Source: Nematostella vectensis (lineage: Eukaryota > Cnidaria > Anthozoa > Actiniaria > Edwardsiidae). Taken from it: DNA of 64,000 nt. The stretch is taken from the NCBI RefSeq assembly GCF_932526225.1, contig NC_064034.1, positions 6,372,001 through 6,436,000 on the forward strand, in the 5' to 3' direction. This document shows positions 47,516 to 58,330 of this stretch, piece by piece (the stretch's first letter is position 1; every line of letters begins with the position of its first letter). The notes below the pieces were generated by a model that was given only the letters and a program-made list of their open reading frames with translations, made no database searches and was not told the DNA's origin. Both the position numbers and the translations under genes were made by a program.

Positions 47516-47521
47516 AATAAA
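47516..47521 (+). terminator. Polyadenylation signal AATAAA for the CAP gene
   Basis: The hexamer lies 70 bp after the stop codon of the 47,388 exon, supporting that exon as a true last exon. Confidence 0.6.
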
Positions 47522-48702
47522 ACATATGTACTACAAAACAGTTTTATCTCCCCACCCCCCCAGATCCTGGCATGGTTTACACCGCCAAGCCTTTCCATTT
47601 ATGTATTGCTTATTATCATGTTCTTTTCGAAAATAAATAGCATACAATATTGGTAAAATAATACAAAACCAACAAGCTATTAGGGAGTTTGTAGTAAATA
47701 CAAAGTTTGTAGTAAATACAAATTTGTAAAAATACCTTTCAATTCCTCATACTGAAATGCTTGCACAGACATCTTTAACTACATATTAAAATTGTTTCGA
47801 CAAGACTGGATAATTAACAAAATAACGACTATTTACAAGATATGTACAGAAACTCAACATCAATTTTTATGAATCCCCCCTTTAGTCACAGTAATTCACT
47901 GTAATGGCAAACAAGTAACTGTAAGATTTGTCACATGAGCATTTATCAAGGCATGCATATTTCATCTTGCATTGTATGTGAAGTTGCATTGCCTTCTTTT
48001 TACATATTCAAAGCAAACAGTAGGGGCATACACAGCCTCCCTTGCAGGCATTTTAAGGCAGGTCATAGACAAAATGACGCTAATGGGTAGCTTGTTTGAG
48101 TGAAGATAATCTCATCAAAAGTGCTGAAAACCATAGGGGTTTGGGAGTGTCTCAGCTATCTATTTAAACAAGGTATACCTCTTTAAATCCTCCAGATATT
48201 TCAGGGAGCATGTCTTGTATCTACAATGTACATTAGTTATTCTTAGCATGACTGTTGGAAGATAGGTGTTGGCCTGATGCCATTGTGCTCTTGATCACCA
48301 AGGAGCCACAATATCCTTGACTCTATAAAGAAATGGTTCTGGCCTAGACGGTCATTAGTGATGACTTGGAGCCACTCTGTTCCTGTACTCTTTGACCACC
48401 AACAAGCCACCATATCCTTGACTCCCCTAACGAACTGTGGTTCTGGCCTAACTGTGGTTCTGGCCTAACTGTGGTTCTGGCCTAACTGTGGTTCTGGCCT
48501 AACTGTGGTTCTGGCCTAACTGTGGATCTGGCCTAACTGTGGATCTGGCCTAACTGTGGTTCTGGCCTAACTGTGGATCTGGCCTAACTGTGGTTCTGGC
48601 CTAACTGTGGTTCTGGCCTAACTGTGGTTCTGGCCTAACTGCGGTTCTGGCCTAACTGTGGTTCTGGCCTAACTGTGGTTCTGGCCTAACTGTGGTTCTG
48701 GC
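47522..48702. other. Convergent 3' region of the CAP gene and the multi-pass protein gene
   Basis: No gene. It holds the 3' UTR of the minus-strand gene, including a 17-bp minisatellite and a copy of that gene's coding tail (48,333-48,400). Confidence 0.6.
48333..48400 (-). repeat. Duplicate of the coding tail of the multi-pass protein gene in its 3' UTR
   Basis: TTCTGGCCTAGACGGTCATT and about 45 following bases match 48,697-48,758 (TTCTGGCCTAGAGGGTCATA and so on), the last codons plus the stop of the gene. The two copies bracket the 17-bp array. A shorter related phrase lies at about 48,285-48,320. Confidence 0.75.
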
Positions 48703-48703
48703 C
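48430..48703. repeat. 17-bp minisatellite abutting a stop codon
   Basis: About 16 units of CTAACTGTGGTTCTGGC, some with GATCTGG. On the minus strand the array begins at the stop codon: CTC TAG runs straight into GCCAGAACCACAG. Confidence 0.92.
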
Positions 48704-51462
48704 TAGAGGGTCATAAGTGATGCTTTGGAGCCACTTTGTTCCTGTACTCTTTGAGGAGCACTTTTAGGGCGGCTGCTAATGGATGGTCTAACATTCTCTT
48801 GGGAGCTGTTGACCTGGCCAGGAAGAGATCCTGAAGATGATGTGGAATCTGAAGAAAGTAGAAATAGAAACGGGTTAGATCTACCACGTAAAAACAACCT
48901 TAAGGGACTGACCAGGTATTCAAGGCTTCTATGTAAAACAAACTATAGCCTAGAATCCTAGAATAGCCTGGGTATTCGACGCATGTTTGCTTGTTTGATG
49001 GACAATAGCAAATATGAAGGAAAACTGCACTGGAATGAATCATAGACAAATGTACAGACACAGATATGTGACCATAGTGACATTTACAAAAAATCATATT
49101 ATTTTTTCAAAGTTTGGAGTTGCCTCTAGTCAAACAGGCAGTAGAGAACAACAAATACCACTTTCAACATTTTAGATACCAATTAATTGTATTACAATGT
49201 ACCTGATGGCAAGCTGTCATAAGTCACCAACTGTTGAGATATTTCTCTGTCCAGAGAGTCATGATTTCTTTTGGTAATATCTTGCTCCTCCTCCCAATAA
49301 TCGACAGCATCCAGCAATTTGTCCACACTGCGGGAACTCATGGATGTACCTGGACGACTTCCAATGCTGGAATTGGTGCCATAGGTATCAGTGGTAGCAT
49401 AGGGGTCTTTAGAACCATACAAACTATCCCACTCAAAAGATTCTGCACTGGAGATGACAGATGGGGTTTGAGCAGCTTTCTGAAGGCTCTTGTGTACCTT
49501 CTTCTCGACTTCATATCTTATCTTGTCACAGCGGCCATTCACAAAGGCTCCAAGAACATACATTTTTAGAAGCATACGCTTTTTTAGAGGACTCATCAGG
49601 ATGAAATCATACTCCCTTTGGTCAAGGCGCTTGCGCATCTGTGGCATCATTTTCATAAACTCCTTGGCAGTCTCACGCACCGACTTCTTATTGGATTGTG
49701 AGAATAATGACTGTGGTGAAAGAGCTCTGTGAGCTTCAATAAGCTCATCCAGCAGATCCCAGAGGGATTCGAACGTGGGGTCCTCTAAATACTCTGCTTC
49801 GCGGCAATATGCATTGATGATATGAATCTGGCGCTCTAACTCATGCACAGGGGCAAAGATAGCCGGACTTGAGAGGGCCTTTTCTAAGATATGCCTGCCA
49901 CGCAACACAGCCTGCATATATTTCTTGGTTTCACCATCCATACTCTTCCCATCTTTTGACAACATTGGCCAGAGTGGTCGGCCTTGTCCAACAACTTGGT
50001 AGTATCTAAGCAGCAAGTAGATGACCCATGCCATGGCAACAACTGTCCATAGTCCATTCACAGTAATCAGGGCATAGAGTGGATAAGGATGCACTACCAA
50101 GGAGCTCACCATGCTGTCATTTTGGTACTCCTCTACAACACAGCCAAGATAAGCATTAGCTATGTTCATCAAAAGGCTGAAAATGATCATGAAGTTGAAC
50201 GAGCGGATTCGGAATGGCAGGCATCTCAGCATTGTGAGCATCATCAGCGACAACAGTGCACCCATCGCCCCACCAGAAGAGTGGATACTGTAGAATCCAA
50301 ATGCAACAACTACCAGCATCAATTTTGGCAACAGTATGCTGAACCTGACATTGAATAACAAGTTCAAAAGCTCAGTCACAAACTTGCGTATGAGCCAGAA
50401 GGTGAATGCTCTACATCTCTTCATAGGAGGCCTTGACACACTGGACGACAGCATCACAAACATAATTACCACAAAGGAGAGAACAATCGGAATGCTCAAG
50501 TAAAGCTTCTCTGCTTTTGTTGTTGTCTTGGTGTAATACGTAGAGGCACCAAAAAAGCAAAGCAAGAAGAACTTCAAGAAGAACATGATGGGGCGGTAGT
50601 AGATCCACATGCGTCTGAATGATGAGAAGAGATGAAACTGGCCAACGGCCCATAAGATGTCCAATCCCTGGTTGTACTCTGCTTCCTTGAGCTGCAAGTA
50701 ACCCTCATGCTTCTCTGGGTTGAACGAGATGACCTGACCTCGGGTCTTGCGGATGAGGTTGATAGGGTAAGCAATAAAGAGCAAAAGTCCAATTAACAGT
50801 GCAACTGCAACATATATGTAGTGTGGCATAGACCAGCATTGGAGATCGTTATCCGCATTCCATATCACAACACCCTGGTCATCCCTACGACAGTGGAACA
50901 CCCTCGCCACTGCAATCCCTACTGGCATGCACATCAGCTGTACAGTAACACAAAACACTCGCTTCATTCTGGCAATATGAAGAAGCATGTATAACGGTCT
51001 CTTGTGTAGAACATACAGGTATGCCCCTAGAAAGGTCATACACACGACGAATATAAAAGCGACCCATGCTATGAAGTAGTACTGATATGTGAACGGAAGA
51101 ACGGACGACGGAACAAAGCCCGTAGCTGAACCAGTGTACGTGGATGAAAAAATTTTACTGACTTTCAGGTATTCCCAAACATCCAAGTTTACGAAGAAAA
51201 TGTATCTGAGATGACGTATGAAGTCCCGTGGATAGCCCCAGCGTTCTGACATGACGAGAAAAAGCGCGAATATCTGTAAATGTTGTACAAGCAAAATGAC
51301 AGCGTCCGAAACCCATAAAGTTATCCCATGGTGTGTGTAGACTTCGCTTTCATCATCATCTTCCTCCTCGTCTACATCAACAAGAACAACTTTCTGTGGT
51401 TCACTAAGCAGGGCTATCTCTTCTGTAGTCTTTTCTTTGAATTTTCTATTCAAAAGCGCCAT
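48703..51462 (-). CDS. Multi-pass membrane protein (about 10 TM segments), uncharacterised
   Basis: Two exons, 49203-51462 and 48703-48848, 801 residues. ATG at 51462 (AAAATGG context). An acidic cytosolic N-terminus (VDVDEEEDDDESE) is followed by about ten hydrophobic segments between roughly residues 45 and 500: LWVSDAVILLVQHLQIFALF, YFIAWVAFIFVVCMTFLGAY, VAVALLIGLLLFIAYPINLI, LYLSIPIVLSFVVIMFVML, TVVAMAWVIYLLLRYY among them. A cytoplasmic part of about 300 residues follows, ending in a Ser-rich tail. There is no signal peptide and no kinase or channel signature. The membrane part resembles the C-terminal multi-TM region of invertebrate proteins with ephrin-receptor-like Cys repeats (LQIFALF, YPINLI, YRPIMFFLKFF), but here the Cys-rich ectodomain is absent. 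That similarity is from memory and uncertain. It may be a transporter or a GPCR-like protein; no function is claimed. Confidence 0.85.
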
Positions 51463-51755
51463 TTTCTTTGCGTTTTCGAGACGAAAACAAAAGTCAAACC
51501 TCAAAAGTCCACTTTGGTTCTTCTCAATTTTAGAATGCAGTCACGTGGGTTCATTATAGATGCGTTACTACGGGTTTGTTGTGGTAAATTTTACCAAAAA
51601 AGGTCATACTACGTCAGAGCCACAAACAAAAGGACGAATCTGTCTGGGTAGTAGCGTGACGGGGTCACGCTGAGTCTCCCCAGGCCCTCCATTTTAGAAT
51701 ACTAAACTTTATCATCTAGAAGTCTGCGATTTACTCTGTCTTAATTTGGTGTTTG
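51463..51755. promoter_or_regulatory. Probable bidirectional promoter, multi-pass protein / HYI
   Basis: The divergent start codons are only 293 bp apart. The interval has a CRE-like TACGTCAG (about 51,610) and a perfect inverted repeat AGCGTGAC-GGG-GTCACGCT at 51,653-51,671, plus an E-box-like CACGTG near 51,542. No TATA box. Function inferred from spacing. Confidence 0.5.
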
Positions 51756-54700
51756 ATGGCACTGAAGTTTTGCACAAGTTTGTCGTTTATGTTTCAAGAA
51801 TGCAGTGATCTAAAGGACCGTTACAAAGCAGCAAAGAATGCAGGTTAGCGCTTGAAATATGTTTACAGATCAGTCCACGCGTGCTGCAGGAAAAAAAAAA
51901 AATGGTGTTTTTGGTTTCCGAATAGTAACACTGCATCTTGCAATACAACTGATTTCATTTAGATTCTGGCTGTGACTTTATTTAAAAAAACCTGAATATT
52001 TAGTGTATTTTAAAGATAAAATGACATGATTCACATTGTTACTCGCATTTCTGGAATTTTCCAAGATAAGAAATAATCGTTCACTATACAAATACAGGCT
52101 TCGATGCGGTAGAATGCGGTAACCCATATGTGGAATCGATAAACGAGTTAGTACGTGCAAAGGAAGATGCCGATGTCCAACAGATTTTGATAAATAGCTT
52201 TGTAGGTGAGTAAAATAAAGCAACGGAAGATCAGTGTGTGTGTGTGTGTGTGTCGGGTGATGGGGGGGGGGGGGGGGGGGGGGTAGTTTAGAAATTCATA
52301 AGTGGGCGCTGAAAGAGGAGGGGGAGGGTTGTTTCAAAATTTTACCCAGCCTTTGTTGACATTTTTATTTGTTATGGAACATTGCACGAAAAACTGTTTT
52401 TTAATAAAAACAAAGAGAAATAAGCTAAAGATGTTTTGCTCAAAAGTACATTTATTTTCCTAGGTGATACAAAAGGCCTGACAGCTGTCCCAATGCAAGA
52501 GGAGGATTTCAGACAGTCATTAGAACTGTCAATCAAATATGCTGAAGCACTCAAATGTAAAAGGTATTTTTTATAGAAAAAGTTGCCAATTTGTTGCATA
52601 ACTGCTAAAGTTTTTCATATTCAGGCCCATGGTTAGTTGAGACATTATTATTGAGAGTGACACCTAATAACAATACAGATAATTTGCATGTGGCTTTCAG
52701 AAAGTTATTAAATAATTTCAAACATACATAATAATATAATGACAACAAATATACATGTTGTGGTTTGAAATGTGGCATGGTTTGAATTTTTTTCAAACTG
52801 GTTTGAATTTTTCAAACTAGCTCATTTTTGGATACCTAGCATTCTAAAAGGGATTTTATTTTTGGGGAGTCATTAATAAAACAGGGGCTTGGATTTTTTG
52901 GGGGTTGGGAGGTGTAACTAAAAGAACTAGATAAAAGATCATGCAAATATCCCCTTTTCAAACCAGTTTTAACAATTTCAAACCAAGAAGCATTTCAAAC
53001 CACAACATACATAATGATTTACAATAGTGTTAAACGAAACAATTTTCAGTAGGAACATTAATTTACATATTTACCTATCAAGCCATTAGTGCAGCACTAA
53101 AGGTATTAAGGGATTTTTTCCCTTACATTCAATGAAATAGCCATGATTTTGAGTGGGAAGGGTTCGTTTACCCATTAAGAGGCACATTTTTTCTTAGGTA
53201 GCTCATCCTAACTCGTAGTGGTAGTTAATTTTCCTCAATTAGAGTGGACCTTCAGTCAGTTGTGTGGGGAGTTTCTCCTAAACCCCCTTGGCTACGGACC
53301 TGATAATAACCAACTGTGGTAGGGGGCTAGGTGCAGGACAGGGAGAGCAAGGAATACCTCTTTGATGAGAGCCAGTGCAACTGTTTAGACATCTGCATCA
53401 TGTTTTTCTTATTTAGAATCCATACCCCTTGTGGAGCTATGAGCAAAGAAGAAGCACAGATTCCTGAGGTGAAACAACGGTGGGAGTCCACTTATATTAG
53501 AAATTTGAGATATGCAGCAGAGCGACTGAAGCAGGTAATATATAAGATGCTCTTCAGACATACAGTAAAGAACCCATCTTGAATAAAGTATTTATTATAC
53601 AGTTAAACCACCATATATGGTAACAAACAGGGGTGAATCTACCTTTTCGTTAAATAAGGGGGTTTGGCCAAGTGAATCAGGGGAGGAAGGTAATAACATT
53701 TGATATGTTTTGCTTTCTGGCGGGAGAGGGGGTTAAACCCCCTCCTAAGATCTGCTACTGACAAATGTTCAATATGCCTTATTTGAAATATTTGTAGTCA
53801 ACCTAAAATATTGCAATTTTGACACATTTTGGGAAACAACAAAGTCCATTTTATGGAGCGTCAACTATATTCTTGTGCTTTTGGTTTGGAAAAAATAATA
53901 GCTTCATTTGCATGTTAGGTTGGGATAATGCTGCTAATAGAACCAGTCACAACTATTCCAAACTGCTTTCTCACAAGAACAGACCAAGGTGACATTCTGC
54001 ATGATTTTTCTTTTTTTAAATTTTATTTTTTAGATAATTTATCAAATGATCTTTTTTCTTTAGCCATAGATATCATCAAAAAAGTAGACCATCACAACAT
54101 AAAACTTCTTCTTGTGAGTAGAATTGTTCAGCTCTTGGAAGTGCTCATTTTAATACCCTGAGTATTATAAAAGAAATTTGGTTCCAAGGAAAGGTTTTTA
54201 TTTGTTAAAAGGAAATGAATTAAATATAAAATTTAGAAAAATGAAATAAATAAAATAAAAAGAAAATGAATTAAATATTATAGGTCATTATTCATTTCGG
54301 AAGGGGGGTGGATAGCAGGAGGAGAAAGACTTTTTTATGCTTTCACCCTTTAAAAGTGGTGTTTCTTTTAGTGGGGGTTGCTTATTTGAAGCTAAGTCCA
54401 CAAAGCATTTAGCATATGCAAGTCAATAAAACCTCTCTTAGCAATATCAGGGGCATGGCCTCTGATATTTGGGAGGGTAGGCTGGGGAGGCTAGAACCAT
54501 TATATCAAATTTGACCCACTTTTGTTCTTCCTTCCTAGAATATTGTATCTTTTGTCTTCAAAGGAAGATGATGGGCACCTCCGTAGCCTTCCATTTCACC
54601 ACACCCCTCCCTGTGGGAACATCCTAGGACAAATAGAGTACATATAGACTTTATGTACCCTATCCTCTGCAAAAGAGAAGGCATACTTTTTTTCTTATTT

Positions 54701-55889
54701 GGGGTTGGGAATTATTGCTGTCATATTGTTTTTGACAAATTTCTGAATTATAGGACTTGTTCCATGCTCAGAGGGGACATGGGAACCTGACACAGACACT
54801 CACAGACTATATGCCATACATCGGTAAGTAAGACACTCACAGACTATATGCCATATATCGGTAAGTAAGCCACTCTAATAAGCCCAAACCAGCAACATAG
54901 CCAGGATTTTTAACAGGAGGGGGCCCAAAAGGGACTTTCAAGGCATTTTCTCCTATATTTTAGATAATGTCTCATACATTTACTGTATTTTTGGCTTCCA
55001 AAAGGAGGGGCCCGGCCCCCCATGCCTTATATGGGCATTTTCAAATACACATGTTGTCAGTGCAAATGGCAAATGGTGATTGGCAGTTCTATGACTGAAA
55101 TTCACCTAATGCAGACAAAATATGACATTAATTGTGCAACTATCCATAAAAGGTAATAAATAGATGATTCTTGTATCGTTGGAATTTATCTCATATCTCC
55201 TTTTTAATTTTGAATGATATTTCCCCTAAGTACCTTTCGACCTGGAACTACTTTTTGATATTTGCCATTTGCACTGACAGTGGTTGTTAAAATAAGTATA
55301 AAATAGAATGTAGGAAAAGATTCGTCTTACAATTATTGTTATACAGGACATATCCAGATCAGCCAAGTCCCATCTCGCCATGAACCAGATTCTGACGGGG
55401 AGATCAACTACCCATTCATCTTTCACACTATTGCAAAGTTAGGCTACAAAGGTTGGATAGGATGTGAATACACACCTAGAGGTAAGACCCAACTTACAGT
55501 TTAATGATTCTTTGATAAAAAAAATACATGTAGATTACTGTACAATGTGTTTAATAAGCAAAATAGGGTCTGAAAAACTACTGTATTTCGAGTAAGGTTT
55601 GGGGAAATAATTTAGATTTTCTTGGAGGTTGATTGATTCCAATTAGATTGTAATATATGGACTAATTTACTTGAAGAGGTTTGGAAAATTTTAGAATAAT
55701 AAGAAAATTTGGATTTTTCAAACTTTGGGAACTCTCATGTCCACCCAAATTTGTTTCAGTATGTTTCCTGTACTCCTGAGCTCAACAAATTAATGTATAA
55801 TTTCAAGTCTTTGATAGCACCTGATTTTAATGTTATTTACAGGTAAAACTGAAGATGGGTTAAGGTGGCTTGCTCCCTACAGAGTATAG
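51756..55889 (+). CDS. HYI: Hydroxypyruvate isomerase (HYI)
   Basis: Nine in-phase exons: 51756-51843, 52098-52205, 52464-52563, 53417-53534, 53919-53988, 54064-54113, 54754-54823, 55347-55481, 55843-55889; 261 residues (human about 277). The AP-endonuclease-2/xylose-isomerase-like TIM barrel interconverts hydroxypyruvate and tartronate semialdehyde and is probably cytosolic. Conserved blocks: [39 protein letters not shown] (metal-ligand Glu), [15 protein letters not shown] (metal-ligand Asp and His), [31 protein letters not shown] (final Glu). The order and spacing match the animal enzyme, and all these residues are present. Exon 7 is followed by a 37-bp duplicate of its end and donor. Confidence 0.95.
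52236..52283. repeat. (TG)n and G22 homopolymer in HYI intron 2
   Basis: About nine GT units lie just before TCGGGTGAT and a run of 22 G (52,262-52,283). This is a potential quadruplex and a likely assembly hazard. Confidence 0.85.
54794..54867 (+). repeat. 37-bp two-copy duplication of HYI exon 7 end plus donor
   Basis: AGACACTCACAGACTATATG, CCATACATCG|GTAAGTA occurs at 54,794-54,830 and again at 54,831-54,867 (CCATATATCG, GTAAGTA) with one difference. The first donor fits the frame; reading through gives GGT AAG TAA, a stop. Confidence 0.92.
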
Positions 55890-56419
55890 ATAATTTTATT
55901 ATATGCAGTGAAATAGTAAAGTTCATCATTAATAAGTAAGTTGTGTATAGTGTAGCAAATATTTGACTGTATAGGGTTTAATATTTATTTCAAAGTGCCT
56001 TTATTTTATTTGTAAAGTTGTTTGTAATATTATGTTTTTCCTTCTTCGCTCAGAATGTAGACTCTTTTTAATGTGGTAAAATGCAGCAAATATTTGACTG
56101 TATAGGATTTAATATTTATTTCAAAGTGCCTTTATTTTATTTGTAAAGATAATTATTCTATTTGTAAAGTTGTTTGTAATTTTATGTTTTTCCTTTTTTG
56201 CTCAGAATGTACTCTTCTTTTAATGTGGTAACCTGGACATTCCAATCAAAATCCAAAATACATGATGCTATAGAGTGGAATCCTAATATTTTGAAAATAA
56301 ATTACTACAAACTAGGAAATAGGCTCTTTTTCCAGCGCGTCTCTGTGAGCCCACAGTACGTAAAATGCTGAGGAAAATATAACACATTCCCCATCTACTG
56401 GTAGTTGTACTCTTGTAGA
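55890..56419. repeat. HYI 3' region with a two-copy repeat of about 130 bp
   Basis: The phrase TTTGACTGTATAGGRTTTAA with TATTTATTTCAAAGTGCCTT and CTCAGAATGTA occurs twice between 55,960 and 56,225. AATAAA at 56,296 could end the HYI transcript. Confidence 0.7.
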
Positions 56420-56793
56420 CAGGGCTTCTGGAATTACGCGCTTGTGCGGAAGCGCGTAATTTGGCTTTTTCCGCGTAATCCACAAATTTCAGCGTAATCC
56501 TGTGTGATTTGGCTAAATTTTGAAAACAAAACATTTAATTGCACATTTCTCGTAAAAAAACCAAGATATTCCTCGTAAGAGTGCGATATTTCGAACTGAA
56601 TTTCGGAAACAAATAAAATGACTAGGCGTTCTTTGCTAAAACGCGAAGGCCTACCAATAATAAAATACCTTTTTTACTTGGCTGGAGGCTAGGAGCCAAT
56701 GTAATTTAGCGCATAATGATTGATTTTCCGCGTAATTTAGCAAAGAATCCCGCGTAATTTTGAGTTTTTTTCCACGTAATTCCAGAAGCTCTG
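56420..56793. mobile_element. MITE with GCTTCTGGAATTACG termini and a 6-bp target duplication
   Basis: The left end CAGGGCTTCTGGAATTACG and right end CGTAATTCCAGAAGCTCTG are inverted with one or two mismatches. TGTAGA flanks both sides (56,414-56,419 and 56,794-56,799). The interior is AT-rich with several GCGTAAT sub-terminal repeats. CAGRG ends resemble hAT elements, but hAT makes 8-bp duplications; six exact bases are seen here, so the superfamily is open. Confidence 0.75.
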
Positions 56794-56799
56794 TGTAGA

Positions 56800-58117
56800 G
56801 TAATTTTGTATCAGTTGGCACAGTATGACTAACTTGAAAATGCAAGATCATCACATTAAAGTATAAATATGTTCATTTATATCCCAGTGATGAATTTCAC
56901 GCGCGCTCATTGGTCAATACGGGTCACATGTACATTTTTACAGGACAAATATCAGACGATAACGTCCAGCCAAAGTGATATCTGCCCTTTGAACATTTTT
57001 GTGCAGTGAAGACTCACTTTTGTCTGCTTAATAACCCCTCAAACAAACACCAAGGTTTTCAAACGCTTTCAAAAGGCACAGAAAGAATGTTTGATTTCTT
57101 TTATAGAATTATCATCAATATATATATATTTTAGAATTTTTCCTGAAACTAAGGAAAGAAAAAAAACAATGACAAACAACTCCACAACAGTGCACGCTAG
57201 TGGCGTCATTCCTGTGCACGTCAGGGCGCATGCAGAAGACATTTTAAATTAAAAACTTTTGATGCAATTTCTCTTCCAGCTCTAAGCAGAATAATAAGAA
57301 CAGCCATCAGAGAAAGTTCATTAGTTGAAATGCAAGTTTTTAGTTTTTGTTTTAAAAAAATTGTTGCATGGATTTTTATCTTTCGTAAATGGCAAAAATA
57401 ACATCGAGCACTTGTGGCATAATTCCAGCGCACTTCAGCACGCGCAGAAGACACACCTTTTGCATTTTCAGAGTAGTCACAGGGATATAAAATAAATAAA
57501 CCCCTTCTTTGACTCACTGTGATATCGGCAGATAATGTCCATGAAAATTGCAAACTGTTCATTTTTCGTACCATTTCTCATCCCTGGACATTATCCGCCA
57601 ATATCCTAGCTGCCAGATGGTTTTTTTTTTTTTACTGAACATGCATTTGATAAGCTTCTGCACTAATCTATTTTCCTCAAAGGTTTTTCATTCCGTGAGG
57701 TTTATGTAAAATATTCTCCATGATAGAAGATGATAACTTTGAATGGTAAATATGGTGCGCTGTTGTCCTTAGATTTTACTAGTGACACTGTATGGCTCAT
57801 CATAAGAAATTGATTTGACGTTAACTAAACATGTATTTACTGTTAACAGTTACCAGTTAAAGAACATCACTGGAGTCACTTGCATTTTCAAAATTGAATG
57901 GTAAAAGTGCAGAAAAAAACTTTAAAATACCCATTAATTGTCAAGGCCTGACACTTTGATTCACAACATTTGATTGAGCACATACACTAGCATCGCAGCT
58001 ACTAAGTAGGAGTAGGTAATGGTAATGGATGCCTTTTGGTTTTGTTTGACCCATTATTACCTGGCATAGCAGATTTGCCGCATGGTTGAAATAGTGCACG
58101 GCACATTCTCTGGTTTG
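56800..58117. other. HYI-EMC1 convergent spacer
   Basis: No gene recognised. A minus-strand frame at 57,221-57,574 has no domain. Some A- and T-runs only. Confidence 0.5.
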
Positions 58118-58312
58118 AAGTCACTGTATTGCTCCCTAACTGGAAGTCAGTGTAAAGTGTCACTGTATTGCTTCCTAACTGGAAGTCACTGTCAGTGTAA
58201 AGTCACTGTATTGCTCCCTAACTTGAAGTCACTGTCAGTGTAAAGTCACTGTATTGCTCCCTAACTTGAAGTCACTGTCAGTGTAAAGTCACTGTATTGC
58301 TCCCTAACTGGA
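58118..58312. repeat. Tandem repeat of about 46-48 bp in the EMC1 3' UTR
   Basis: About four units with TCACTGTATTGCTCCCTAAC, then TGGAAGTCACTGTCAGTGTAAAG. The array ends about 20 bp from the EMC1 stop codon (58,331-58,333). Confidence 0.9.
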
Positions 58313-58330
58313 CGAACACAACAAACTACC

